Of a stretch of 64,000 bases of DNA, positions 41,794-54,235 are shown one piece after another. Both the position numbers and the translations under genes were made by a program. How positions within the stretch are numbered: position 1 is the stretch's first letter; each line of letters opens with the position of its first letter. The notes under the pieces were generated by a model that was given only the letters and a program-made list of their open reading frames with translations, was not told the origin of the DNA and searched no databases. Source of the DNA: Mantis religiosa (Eukaryota; Arthropoda; Insecta; Mantodea; Mantidae); contig JAUKNK010000057.1 of the NCBI GenBank assembly GCA_030765055.1, positions 4,100,001 through 4,164,000 on the forward strand, in the 5' to 3' direction.

Positions 41794-44066
41794 TCAGTTT
41801 TCCGCATTAGTGCGGTCGGTAGTTACACTAGCAGTTGGGTTGGTACTACCGTTATTTATTTCTCTTTCTATTCCCTGAGTCTGTGTCCTTTCTAGGTTAT
41901 TGTCTGCCCTTTCAAACCTAGGACCCCCGAAATCTCTTAATGAAGAGTCTTCGATGCTAGTTCCTCTTCCTCTACTTTGATAACCCGTTCTTAAGTTATT
42001 TCCCCTGTAAAACCTCAGTTGATTCACCTGATTACTCCTCACATTTCCCACAGGTTGGTCATTATTATAATTCCTCCTAGGAGTATTTGGTATTCTCCTT
42101 CCTATACCTGGCACTACCGATTCATATGTCTTTCTGGGGTTGTACTCTCTTCGTTCATAGTTGTCTCTTGAACGTGCCCCGCCCCAATTTTGGTTAAAAC
42201 TATTTTGGTTTTGGTTAGTATGGTTGTGATTTTCCCTGAATGTTGGTCTTACTTCCTGTCTATTTACTTGCTTTTGTTCTATATGAGTCTTGTCAGGATC
42301 AACTTGACTATGAGTAGAATCAGAATTAAGGTTATGAGCCTCAAATTCTGATAATAACTCAATCATATCAGTAAAGTCGACGGGCTTAGCCACAATTAGG
42401 TGGTTTCTAATGTGTTGTGGATAATGTCGTATTAGCATATTCACGATCTCGGTTTCCGACATATCTGGATTCACAAGTTTACTTTTGTTAGCAAGTTTTA
42501 GGAAATATTCAGTCATGGACACACCCTTCTTGAACTCGAATTTACCAGTGGCCAGTTCGACTTTAATTCTTCTCTGTCTTTCTGGACCCCAGAACCTATT
42601 TATAAACACATTCCTAAACATACTATACGTTTCATGTGATGCTAGTGTTAACCTCAGCCATTCTAAAGCATTTTTCTTCAAACACCTTTTAACAATCATC
42701 ATCCTAAATTCATTTGGAATCTTTTTAATTTTAAAATATTCTTCTAATTCCTTTAGAAATATTTTGGGATTGTCTCCCGATTCTTCTTCGAAAGTAGGTG
42801 GACTTATGTCATGCAACAAATAATTTGTACAATTTGTGTTACCTTGACTGTGTAACTGTGTATGTGTGTGCATGTTTTGTATTTGTCCATTACCATTTAC
42901 TTCACAATCAGGTGACAAAGATTCTGTATCGTCACTCTCCAAATAATTCTCTAAGTTTTGTACAATATTACCTGAATTACCAGGTGAGTCAATACATGTA
43001 ATATTCTTAGATTTTATTACCCTCTGGTTCTCAGAAATTTTGCTTGCCTGTAATGCAATCACAACTTGATTCAGCTTGCTAATGTTTTCTTTCTCTCTCT
43101 CTCAAAACTTTCCTGTGCCAAATCTATTCTTGTAATCATTTCACTATTCAACTTACTGACTTCATCATATTTAACTTTTAGTTCATCTTGTTGTGTTTGC
43201 ACCTCATTAGCCATTAGTTTAACATCATTTCTGATACTATTTACCTCACTTACAAAATTATTCTGTATTTCAATATTTTCCTCATGGTATTTCCGTGAAT
43301 TATCTAATAAGACTACATCTATTTCTTGTCTTATTCTATTCTCTAATTCCCCTATTTCTACTTTTTGTTTTTCTACAAATTCTACTTGTTGTTGCTTAAG
43401 GATTTCTGACTCCTTAGCCAATTCACTTCTTATATCTTTTACTACATTTTCCTGACTTATTTTCATTTCCTGAAACATCTCTTTTAACTTAGACATTTCT
43501 CCATCATGAGATTCTATTTTCTGTTTTAAAGATTTTATGCCTTCTCTACACTCTTCTCTTCCTTGATCTATCCTAGCTTCTAATTTCTCTGAACTTTGAT
43601 CTACTTTAGCATTTAAATTACTCATTTCCTGCCTTAAATTTTGATCTGCCTTTTCTGAATTCTGTTTTATTTCCTGTCTTATTTCCTGTCTAAAACTATT
43701 TAAATTTTCTGAATTTTGATCTGAATTCTGTCTTATTTCCTGTCTTATTTCCTGTCTAAAACTATTTAAATTTTCTGAATTTTGATTCATATCCTGTCTT
43801 AAATTATCCATTTTAGCATCAAAATTACTCATCATTTTCTCTAACCTGTCTATTATCATTTCATTAACTTTACTCTGCATAATTTCTGTTCTACTTGTTC
43901 CTGCATCATCACTAATCATTCCTTCCACTACTTCCCTGACTTCTTGTATTTCTGCTCTCTTATCACTAACTAGTCTTTCCATTCCTTCCCCAACATTTTT
44001 ATTCTTATTGTCTGTTAATTTTTTACCTCCCATTTTAGGTAATATTTTTCCCTTTCTTAATAACAT
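41794..44066 (-). CDS. Gypsy gag polyprotein, one frameshift in a GA run
   Basis: Structural protein that forms the virus-like particle. The first part (43071-44066) is a long coiled coil with an internal duplication (QNSENLNSFRQEIRQEI twice, about 43670-43790). The second part (41794-43062) has the retrotransposon-gag capsid domain (FLKELEEYFKIKKIP, EFKKGVSMTEYFLKLANKSK) and a basic Arg/Asn-rich tail with RG motifs instead of a CCHC knuckle. The two parts are in different frames and meet near 43085-43100 in GAGAGAGAGAAAG. The start is the ATG at 44066. Confidence 0.85.
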
Positions 44067-44223
44067 AAAAAAATGAAAATTATAATTTTGTCACTTTTTC
44101 TATTAATTATCTATTAAGATTTTCCGTACTCACTTTTCTTCTTTCTTCTTTCTTGATTCGAAGTTACCTGTCCATTACACTATTTATTCTCCTGTGGTGT
44201 AATCCTCCTTCTGCCTATTCGAG

Positions 44224-44241
44224 CCATACAGTTGGGCGCCA
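44224..44241 (-). promoter_or_regulatory. Primer-binding site
   Basis: TGGCGCCCAACTGTATGG on the minus strand, 19 bp after the shared end of the 5' LTR. TGGCGCC is the common start of primer sites that pair with the 3' end of a host tRNA (lysine tRNA in related elements). Confidence 0.7.
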
Positions 44242-44260
44242 TTTTGGAACAGGTTTTAAT

Positions 44261-45063
44261 TCGAATCGTAGAGAAGGATGGTGAATTATACCCCTCGTTG
44301 AGGTGACCATTTGGAACAGGGTTGGAATTGATGGTTCTTGAAGTCCCAGCTTACCTCGGCGTGGCTTCAGTCGGTTGAGCAAGATATCTTCTTTTACAGG
44401 GGTGGTACGGCGGAAGGAAATTTTTACGTAAAATGAGTAATCATTTTCCTCTGTATTAAATAATGTAGAAACTTTTATTTCCTTACTTCAATTAACACCA
44501 GTTCGAACAAAATGTATGATACAACATTTATAACACTATTCTTACACAAGATTCACTTGATGTGACGCGTTTATCTGGATGCGTGCAAGAATCAAAAGTT
44601 TTATACGTTTGTTCACTACCGTGTATAATAATTAAATTGTGTGTCTTCTAGCGATGATATTTAATGTAAAGATTATCTAGTTATACTCGATGATTGTTAC
44701 GAGAATAAACTTATACTCTTCCGCACACAACGGCGTTTAAGAAGAGAACCTTACATCCGTTCACGGCGACTGTTATGAGAAGAATGACCAGTTCCGCTTC
44801 TTCTACACATTAGCATTTCGCTAATAGTTCGATCCCTCTAGAGGAATATTGAATATCCTCCATGGCAACGTAAAATCTTCTATATCTGATTGGTCCACGT
44901 TTTACGATATACGCGTCACACCAATCACAAATAAGTTTGTTATTCCACACTTTTGTGACGTCATTTCCACTTACATAGCTTCTCTGTGCGTGACTCACCC
45001 TACATAACCTCACATAATACAATATTTGAAACTCTTTGGGGACAACATAAAATAACTGTTTCA
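44261..45063 (-). repeat. 5' LTR of gypsy family A
   Basis: 803 bp, three differences from the 3' LTR. The sequence TTTGGAACAGG-TT-AATT occurs inside the LTR (about 44310) and again between the LTR end and the primer site (about 44244), a small local duplication that blurs the true LTR border. Confidence 0.9.
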
Positions 45064-45195
45064 ACTAAAATCTAAAACCTACCCAAAGTTAAAAAGTAAG
45101 ATAAAATAGAAACACTCAACCATTAAAAACACATTAAAACTTGTCCAAGTACTAAAAATTTAAAATCTCTAAAAACAATAGATATAAAACACAAG

Positions 45196-48100
45196 TCATA
45201 CTTGTTTATTAAAACCAATTTTAAAAACAAACCGCAGTGCCTTATCCACGGCCACTGCGTCGTCACCTAAAACACCGTGCAAGTTAGGCTCCAAGCACAA
45301 AGACTGGCGAACGAGGGTGTACTGCGGGCAATCCAGCAGTACATGCCGCACAGTGAGAGGTACTGCACACGGGGCACACACAGGGGCCGGTTCCCCTCTT
45401 AATAGATAGCCATGCGTTGCACGTGTGTGCCCAATTCTCAGCCGGGTGAGTATCACCTCGGCCCGCCGGTTATCCCTGCAGGAAGTTGGCCAGGGTTGTA
45501 CACTCTCCTTTATCGCCCGGAGTTGTGTGCCTTCCAAAGCTGTCCAGGATTGCTGCCAAGCAGATAGAAGTTAGCGACGGAAAAAACGTTGCACATCCTG
45601 GTACGGCACCTTAGTTGTTAAACTCCGGGGCAAATGGCAAACGGACTTAGCAGCCGCGTCCGCCTCCTCGTTCCCGGAAATCCCAACATGGCCTGGGGTC
45701 CAAGTAAAAACGAAATGGTATCCGCTACCGAGCATCTGCGAAATCTGGGCCTGTATCTTTAAAACAAGTGTGTGAGTGGCAGTGTGCTGTTGCAAGGCCT
45801 GAAGCGCACTCAGGCAGTCAGTGCAGACGATAAAAGAGCCAGGAGCTAACTTGCAAATAAAAAGGAGCAAATAAAAGATGGCATACAGCTCTGCTGAGAA
45901 GACCGAAGTGGAGTCCAGAAGCCGAAATTTATGAGCCTCACCGTTAATGAAGAATGCGCAACCCGTAGCGTTACCTAACTGGGAACCGTCTGTAAAGACC
46001 GGAACGTAGTTAGGGTAACGGCCCAGTAATTCGGCAAAAAGTTGTTGGAACACCGAATGTGGAGTAGCGAGTCTAGGGTTGTTTGAAAGAGTTAGATCGA
46101 ACCGCGCACGTTTGAGCTGCCATGCAGGATGAGGGCAGATGGACGACCTCTCCACGCGAGGCATTCGGAGGCCATGGGAATGTAGGTGATCCCGAAATCT
46201 TATTCCCACGGGGCGTGTCCGAGAACCAGGGCGCATATAACGGTGGACTAAATCTGGACACAGAACTGGTTTAAAACAAGGATGATTGGGATGACTTGCC
46301 AACTTCGAGACGTATGAGCAGAGTAACATCGAGCGACGAATATGGAGTGGAGGTTCGCCTGAGTCTGCATACAGGCAGTCGACTCGACTGGTGCGGAAAG
46401 CTCCTGTGGCAAGGCGGATGCCAGTGTGATGCACGGTGTCTAAAAGGCGAAGTTTAGAGGCGGTCGCTGCGCCATAAATAAAACTGCCATAGTCAAGCTT
46501 GGACCGAACCAGAGAGCGGTACAGCCTCAACATTACAGTGCGATCGCCCCCCCAAGATGCTCCAGATAATACCTTCAGCAACCGAAGAGAACGATCGCAA
46601 GAGGCTCGAAGGTGACGAATGTGGTGCTCCCAATTGAGTTGTCGGTCCAAGTAGAGGCCCAAGAACTTCAGGTGCGAGACAAATGGCAGGGGTGTACCGT
46701 TCAAATGAAGATCAGGAGGCGGGTGAATACCTCGTAGGCGGTGAAAGTGGATACACTGCGTCTTCGCAGCTGAAAAACGGAAGCCGGTTTGAAGCGCCCA
46801 AGCTGCTAGCGGGGTGATGGTCAGCTGCAGTTGGCGCTCAATGTGATCTATGTTGGCAGACCTATAATATACTGCGAAGTTGTCAACATAGAGGGATGAT
46901 GGAATTCCACTTCTAACGGCACTAGTGATGCCGTTAATCGCTACGGCAAAAAGGGTGACGCTCAAAATCGAGCCTTGAGGTACGCCGTTCTCCTGTATCC
47001 GCTCCCGTGATATCGTGTTTCCTATGCGAACCCGAAAACGGCGAAGTTTTAAGAAGTTGCATAGGAATTCGGGTAGATGACCACGCATACCGTAATCATG
47101 TAGGTTACGGAGTATGCCGTACCGCCAGGTGGTGTCATAAGCCTTCTCCAGGTCGAGGAACACGCCCACGGCATGCTGTTTCAGTAGAAACGCATCGGAA
47201 ATATACCCCTCAAGGCGTGTTAGATTATCGACACTTGAGCGATGGCGACGAAAACCGCATTGCAAGTTGGACAGATGGTTAATTTTTTTCTAGTCACCAA
47301 TTTAACCGAGCGTTTATCATCCGCTCGAAGGTCTTACAGATGACACTCGTTAGGCAAATGGGGCGGTAGCTAGATGGTAGCGTGCGGTCCTTTCCGGGTC
47401 GAGGGATGGGGATGACAATACCCTCTCGCCAGGAGGAAGGGAAAACCCGCTCATGCCAAATGCGGTTATAGATGTTTAGAAGGAAACATAGCGCCTCAGA
47501 AGGAAGATGTAGTAGCATCTGTCGGTGTACTTCATCGGGACCTGGAGAAGAATCCTTTGCTAACGCCAGAGAATGGGCGAGCTCAAATGCGGTAAAAGGT
47601 TGGTTGTACGGCTCGGTGCAGTCACTATTAAAATTAAGTGGTACCCGCTCCGCCTTTTCCTTAATAGGCAGGAAGAGAGCGTCATAGCGGGCAGTTTGGC
47701 TCGTGGCAGCAAATGTCGTAGCTAGGGCTTCAGCTATGTCCTGCTCGGTGGTGCACATGGAACGGTTGATGGCAAGGCCGGGAATTACCGTCCGGCGATA
47801 CTTGCCATACATCCGCCGAACAGCTGACCATACTTGTTGGGTAGAGCTGCGCCGGGAAAGCGAAGACACAAATGCTTCCCAAGATTTACGCTTTGCGTTG
47901 CGCAGTATAAAGCGTGCCCTAGCGCGAGAACGTTTGAAGGCGACGAAGTTCTCTTCCGTCGGGTGCCGCTGAAAAATGCGCAAAGCACGTTTGCGTGCTT
48001 TGACAGCCAAACTACATTCCTCGGACCACCACGGTACAGGAATACGACGTGGTGTAGGTGAACCTCGAGGAATGCTGGATTCTGCTGCGAGCAGGATCGA

Positions 48101-48883
48101 GCAAGTAAAATATTCGACCATTTCGTCGATGGTGTCGAAACCATGGTCGATGAGGTGTATGAGGGATTGGAATTTTCCCCAGTTAGCTTTGGAAATAATC
48201 CAGCGAGGATGTCGAGAAGGTACACATTGGCGGCCAGAAAAATGAATGTTAATGGGGTAATGATCACTGCCGAAGAGGTCGGAAAGTACTGACCACTCAA
48301 GTAGTGGTACTAAAGACGGACTGCAGAATGAAAGGTCTAGTACGGAATGTGTACCATAAGCGGATGATAGGAATGTCGGGTCACCAGTATTTAGCAGAAG
48401 CAGGTCAGACTTATCGAAGACGTCTACTAGGAGGCATCCACGGGCGTCATCAGTGTCTGATCCCCAGAGCGTGTGCTTGGCATTCAAATCTCCCACAAGG
48501 AGTAGTGGTGAGGGGAGCTGAGCCAATAGAGCTTGAAGATCACGCTCTGGAACTATACTGAGCGGCGGCAGGTACATGTTGCAGATGGTAAAACTGATGC
48601 TCTCCAGCTGTATCCGAACGGCCACAGGTTGCAATGGTGTGGTGAGAGGAACGTTGGCGGCTGAGATGTTAGGTGCCACTAAGGTAGCAACGCCACCGCT
48701 AGCACGCATACCTGCAAGAGAGTCGCTTCTAAATGCAGAGAAAGAGTGAAGGTGTAACGAGTGATTGGGATGTAAGTGGGTTTCCTGGAGACAAATAATT
48801 GATGGTGACCGTTGAGAAACTAAATGTTGTAGGTCTTGAGCACGAGCTCGAAAACCATTGACATTCCACTGGATTATTTCCAT
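45196..48883 (-). pseudogene. I-type LINE ORF2: endonuclease, reverse transcriptase, RNase H
   Basis: Starts at the ATG at 48883, MEIIQWNVNGFRARAQDL, an apurinic-type endonuclease with CLQETH, LLVGDLNAKHTLWGSD and GSDHYPINI (to about 48240). Reverse transcriptase: CNFLKLRRFRVRI region, FLDLEKAYDTTWRYGIL (about 47140) and SLYVDNFAVYY (about 46880) with YVDN where most relatives have YADD. RNase H: PVFTDGSQLGNATG (about 45985) and WTPGHVGISGNEEAD (about 45670). Breaks: a TGA and a frameshift at an A-run near 47285-47295, and an in-frame TAA at 45571 before a C-terminal CCHC-like end (CAPC...H...C). Confidence 0.9.
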
Positions 48884-48893
48884 TTAGAGTGAT

Positions 48894-50091
48894 TTAATGG
48901 GCTGTCTTAACTTTTTTCTTGACCTTGGATGACTTGGGCCCCACGATGCGAAAGGCGCTAGCGTCCTGCGACTCTCCAGATGTACGAGAGTCAGAAGAAC
49001 TCCTTCGGCTCGCTGAGCGAGACCGGGATTTCTTCGAAGGTGTGCGACTGCGTGACCTATGTGATGGCCGTGATCGGTTTCTTACAAGCACTACTTGGTT
49101 AGCAGTAGTTGTGGACGGCTTCGGTACTGGTGTCTGAGGTTGAAGTGGTGGCGGTGGTGGTGGTGGTGGTAGTAGTAGTGCTGTTGGTAGCTGTAGGTGT
49201 GTTACGAGACGTGGCAGGAAAGTCGGTCTGTGTGGACGCGTGGGCAACAGGGGTGTGTTGGACGGCAACAGTGGTACCAGGAGTGCGGCGGACGGCTGAT
49301 GCATAGTTGCTGGTGGTAGATGGCTTCAGTTGTTCGAAGCGCCGTCGTGCCTCAGGAAATGTGAGGCGTTCCTTAACGCGCAGCTCCTGAATACTCTTTT
49401 CGTCCAGGAATCGTGGACACTGTCGCGAGCTCGAAGGATGATCTCCACCACAGTTAACGCAGCAGGGTTTTCGGCTGCAGTTCGGGTCTTCGTGAGCCGG
49501 AAGGCCACATCGTTCACACAGGGCTGGATGGTTACACGAGCTCTTAGTATGTCCGAAGCGCTGGCACTGAAAACAGCGCATGGGGTTCGGCACATATTGA
49601 CGGACGCTAGCACGCTCATATCCACAGTAAATGTATTCAGGTAATTTAGTGCCTGAGAAGGTTAGAAAAACTGTGCGGAGGGGATATTCCTTGCCATCCT
49701 GTTTGCGGGTTAACCTGTATGCTTGACAGACAAGCTGATCTGAGAGACAGCTAACGATTTCCTCGTTGGCAAGACCATCTAAGCTGGAGGTGGTGACTAC
49801 TCCTCTGCAAGTGTTCAGCGATTTATGTGGGGCTACCCGGATTGGGTAGGAGCCCAACAAATTCGCTTTCTGTAGCTTCTTAGATTGGTCTGCGCTGGTA
49901 CTCTCTAACAATAATGTACCGTCTCGTAGGCGCGTCGCATTCTTAACAGGGCCACTGATTTTATCTAGTTCACGCTTTATATAGAACGGACTTAAATCTT
50001 TGAACGTTTTGCCTTCACAAGCCAAGGTCATTACCAAGAACGGGTCAATGAAAGAGGGTTTGCGCGGATACATTTTGATTAGGACCCCCAT
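48894..50091 (-). pseudogene. I-type LINE ORF1 with three CCHC knuckles and an RS-rich tail
   Basis: The conserved N-terminal domain (about 49650-50050) is followed by three zinc knuckles (CFQCQRFGHTKSSC, CERCGLPAHEDPNC, CVNCGGDHPSSSRQC; about 49440-49590). A (GGT)n/(CCA)n microsatellite near 49145-49195 shifts the frame. The second frame ends with an Arg/Ser-rich segment (SRSRTPSKKSRSRSASRRSS, about 48985-49070) and a Lys-rich end at 48894. ORF2 starts 11 bases further on. The protein binds element RNA. Confidence 0.85.
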
Positions 50092-50640
50092 CCGGAACCG
50101 TCGGCGTCAGCCTGCCATCCGGGGGTTAAAGAAAGAAGACACCGAATCTTCACGGTCTGTGCCGTCATGGGGACCTCACCCATGACCGATCTCATTTGTA
50201 CCTCAGAAAAGCTACCCTTCAATATCCACTGCTTGTCCGTATGGGTAAACCGTTCACCACGCACACCCCGGCTTTATGCTCCTACCACAGGAATAACCGC
50301 CTGTGGCTCCCCACTTTAGGCCGCGCTGTGCATAAAGGGCAGACGCGGATTCAGGGGACTTGTGGTTGATTACACCGGGGTTCCGTCAGCGGTAACACGT
50401 CCGGTCCGTGATACTAACCCAACGGCAAAACGCGGCCGTCGGGAGATTACCACAGACCGGGCCCTCAAGGAGCTACGTGGGTGTACTTGACGGTGTGGAC
50501 GGGCTCCGCACCTAAGGCTACACATAGGGGCAGTGCGAAGGGTCCGCTCAACCTTCACTTTTGAGACCTCCGGAGAGCACACATGTCGGAAGCCGCGCTG
50601 AAAACCGTGGGACAGAACCACGGAGATAGGAGAGATCCCT
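50092..50640 (-). other. 5' untranslated region of the I-type LINE
   Basis: G+C-rich sequence with no ORF of its own upstream of ORF1. The upstream border is placed near 50640, where composition changes to AT-rich. Internal promoters are expected here in I-type elements but none is identified. Confidence 0.5.
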
Positions 50641-51760
50641 GCTGGTGAGACAGGAGTTATAAACCTAAGAACTTACGTGCTAATAAGAATAATAAAGAAC
50701 TAGAAGAGGAAGAATGTGATGCTTACTGACAAGCAGTAGCTACACGTGGCGCAGTTGATGGAGATGAAGGGGATGAATTGAGGGTGAGTGGCTAGGGACC
50801 ACGGGATCGCCAATCCCGTACCTACCGTAGTAGGTCCCTGGGGGAAAATACCAGAGCCTCTTCTGCCAGTTTTCGGGGTTACTGATGGGCCTTCTCGGCA
50901 GCCGTAGCGGTCGTGGGGTACACCAAGTCCCCACCGTACATCACCCCATCAGTCAGTCCCCTACTTCCTGTTGCCCACCCCTCGGGACGAGGACCGCAGA
51001 GGTTGGATTTTGAGGGGCTTGAAGTGCAATAATTTGCATAGAGAAAAACAAATACGACCAGAAATTCGAACCACAGTTTCCTCCAAGTAGCGAAAAAGCA
51101 AGGGACAGAGCAATCAAAGATAGGAATAACACTACAAGAACTGCACAATGTAAGTTACAGCACATGTTCTTATATGACGTTAGTGCTTGTATGGCACAGA
51201 ATAGCTTCAAATAAGTGAACAGCTACAGCACAGCAGTTGAAGGACATAGTTCCATATACACATAATTACAAATATAATCTGTTGTATTTTGTAGACAGAA
51301 ACATGTTCAATCTGGAAATTAGCTTTGTTCCATACCAGTTTGCTTAGAGCAAGTTGTACAGTATATCTATTTGTATTAGTTCGAGAGCTTGATGACATAA
51401 ATACTAAAACAGAAATGCTGGAGTAAATATAAGGCTTATAATTGAAAAGAGCCAAGTTTTACCTTGAAGATTTTATTGTAGGAAGGACCACATCCTGTAA
51501 CAGAATAATTCAAATGAAAGCTCTACACTTGTCCTGTTTGAAAGGCTGTCATTCAAAAACAAAGAAAACTACTAATAATTTTTTTAATAATTTACTATTT
51601 ATAATTAATAATTACTGCTAACAAAAACTATCATTATTTAAAACAAAAACTTCACTTATTTTTAAGGATTATGGAAATTTCAAGAAATTATAAGATAGTA
51701 ACTTTGTAAACATTCATTTACATTATCAATCACTTTTAATTTCATTGTAGTCAACAAAAC
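50641..51760. other. Unassigned sequence with a G+C-rich island
   Basis: About 50750-51010 is G+C-rich with the near-inverted words GGGATCGCCAATCCC and a GTACCTACCGTAGTAGG stretch. It resembles the untranslated part of another LINE but no protein can be read. The remainder is AT-rich non-coding sequence. Confidence 0.35.
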
Positions 51761-51761
51761 C

Positions 51762-51920
51762 AGAATGAAAGAATATTTTCTAAATATTAGATATAAACAT
51801 ACTGATAAATCAGCCATAGCAGATAAGTTCTTATCATTTAACCATGAAATAAATAGGAAGTTAAATTATTAAAACAATGAAATAGTCCAATAGCCTAAAT
51901 GGTTTGGGAAGAAGTATTTA
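51762..51920 (+). mobile_element. Penelope-like GIY-YIG endonuclease fragment
   Basis: The frame reads TRMKEYFLNIRYKHTDKSAI followed by ADKF and NHEINRKL, parallel to 56939-57030 (TRMKEHFRHLRYKDIDKSAI). Only the second half of the nuclease is present and it soon meets stops. Confidence 0.65.
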
Positions 51921-54235
51921 TTTTAAAAAGTAGCATGTAATGAATTTTGAAATATTGACAATTGATTGTGTCTTTTAAGTTGTTTCATTTTCAGAGTTTA
52001 GTAGTACTGGCAGGTGTGTAGAGACCTCTAGAGCCTCATCATGAGAAACACGGAATTGAAAGTGATTGATAATATAAATAAAGGTTTATGAAATTGCAAT
52101 CTTATTTCTTGAAGTTTCCATGACTTTCTTAAAGTTAAATGACGTTTTGTAATAAATAATTATATTTGTGTAGTGTTTGTTGCTTCACTGTTTTTAATTT
52201 CATTTTTAGGGAATTATACGGTGCTGTCTGTCAAGCTGGCTGAGTGGCACTATCCCTATATCTTGGCAGAGGACCTAACAGCGGACCCTCATACAATGGT
52301 ATAAACATGTCATAGAGCTAACGATCACTCCAAATTAATTCAGGATAACATTATAAAGGAACCTAAAACAGCTAACTGAACAAGAGCAACTTTGAATTCA
52401 GAACCTCGCTAACTCCATATTACAGATGTGGCAGGTTTTTCAACACACGCCACACCATTCAAATGGATCCATAAATAAAAGTCGAGAGGGTTAAGGTAAC
52501 TGAACCTCCATGCCTGCTCCATTCTTGAAAGATTTCTAAAAACTGGCAATTATAGAAACTGAAGTGCTTGTTGCACAACGAATATTGCACATCAAACTGC
52601 TAAGGGCAGTATCTACCTCAAGTACATCAAGATGACTTCTCCACTTAGTGGTCGGGTTAGCATGTATGGTACAAGAAGGGAAAAGTAGCTTTATAATGCC
52701 ATGCAGTTGTTACTGCCCTTCCAAACAAATGTATTTGATTGTGATCATGAGGATGGTAAACAGCCTGACGTCATTTCTGTACTCTATGCAACTGGTCAGG
52801 GTACAAGGTACTGTCATGATGAATATGATACACTTACATGCAGTTCAAGAGCCACATGTAACTGGGCCACTGTCCACATAAACCTCTAGATCAGGTCATA
52901 TGAGGTAGACAGTGCTGAGTCTCTTTCACATACAGAATGTGTCAAATACACAGAACAAGAGTTGCTGGAGTGATATATTGTTTGAATTTATATGCTACTG
53001 CCAAAATAAGTCTAAAGAATGAATGTAACAATGTAACACAAACCTGACATACATCTTAACTCTGCTCCAACACTATACAAGATTTAATTTTCCTTAAGAC
53101 AAAGCCCAAAGCTTACCTAAGTAAAATAACATGTAATATACACAAACATTCACATAGACTTGGCTTCAGCGCCTGAAACAACTAAACACTTGATAACTAT
53201 GATCAAATGACTCTTTAACACTTACTGCTATCCAAACATATCACTCTTCACTTCCTGGTTTACTGATCAGTGCCTCAGTCATGTTTACTTTCTGGCCAGC
53301 TCATATCATCTGACCTAAGCTCCATGGCTGGCCAACATACATCTCCTTGAATCTGCAGCTACAATAGCAACACTTATACACAGGAGAACCCTACAGTGAA
53401 GGCTTTTTGGTGGATAGTGACAAAAACACAGAGGACAAAGTCCCTACTCTACTCTCTCAGTGTGTTGGCATTAATCCATAAGTTCATTTACTCTCCAATT
53501 AGGGAGGAAAAATGCACTGTTCTAGTTGTTGGCAGCCAGTACTCACTTGTTCTGAAGATGTCCAAAAGACATAAGGGCATAGAGTCAGGTGATAACTAAT
53601 CACTTAAATCAAGCTATACAGACCCAAAATCTACATTGTATGATTACATCATTAGCATTTACCTCAAATACGAAGTGACTAAGCCATGGGGTACCTATAA
53701 GACATTCTAGGAACAAATGCCATATTTAAATAACTATACAGCTGAATATCACAAAGTATAACAAGCTAATGTCATAATCATATCTAGTTTCAACGTGCTT
53801 TAAGACTAAAAATAAGGAATATATACATAAACTTGTTCTTCTTGCAGAAGAAGAATGTTAAGTTTAGAGTAGACAGATGTATGTTCATTAGGTTCACTTG
53901 TAACCAGAAAAGGCTGTGAACGTCGAACATGTCCAGAGGTATAAAGTTTAACAGCATATATATGTACTTGAAAAGCTAACATAAGACACGTATTATAGTA
54001 TACAGCAAATATGAATGGCAATATGGAAAACAAAGCAGGGATAATTATATATGATACAAAATCAAACACTTTTAAATCAGCTTTCACTTGGCTTATACCA
54101 CTGCGTCTAAAACTTTTTGCAATGGCTACCATTCATTGTTATTTCTTAAATACATATATATTAAAAATAAACTTTCAACATGCATCAAGGATTTATTGCT
54201 AATGATTTATCATTGGAAGAGTTAGATATTACTTA
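51921..54235. other. No recognised gene or element
   Basis: Over 2 kb of moderately AT-rich sequence with short chance ORFs on both strands. No protein motif, terminal repeat or LTR border was recognised. Part of the presumed intron of the minus-strand zinc-finger gene. Confidence 0.4.

Larger units (their letters stand above)
37299..45063 (-). mobile_element. Young Ty3/gypsy retrotransposon (family A)
   Basis: Complete LTR to LTR: 5' LTR 44261-45063, primer-binding site, gag, protease, reverse transcriptase-RNase H-integrase, polypurine tract, 3' LTR 37299-38101. The LTRs are both 803 bp and differ at only three positions by eye, so the insertion is recent. No target-site duplication was found. 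No envelope gene is present between the integrase and the 3' LTR. Confidence 0.93.
45064..50640 (-). mobile_element. I-clade LINE, nearly full length
   Basis: On the minus strand: a 5' untranslated region of about 550 bp, ORF1 with zinc knuckles, ORF2 with endonuclease, reverse transcriptase and RNase H, and a short A/T-rich 3' untranslated region next to the gypsy LTR. A complete RNase H domain in ORF2 is typical of the I superfamily. Damaged by a few stops and shifts only. Confidence 0.88.

Noticed and set aside
41794..41805. Canonical -1 slippery site at the gag/protease overlap
   Set aside because: GGAAAAC does not fit the X-XXY-YYZ rule well, since the first three bases are not identical; the -1 relation of frames is real but the site is not convincing.
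52648..52889. Two overlapping short ORFs
   Set aside because: No recognisable domain; length is within chance expectation for this composition.
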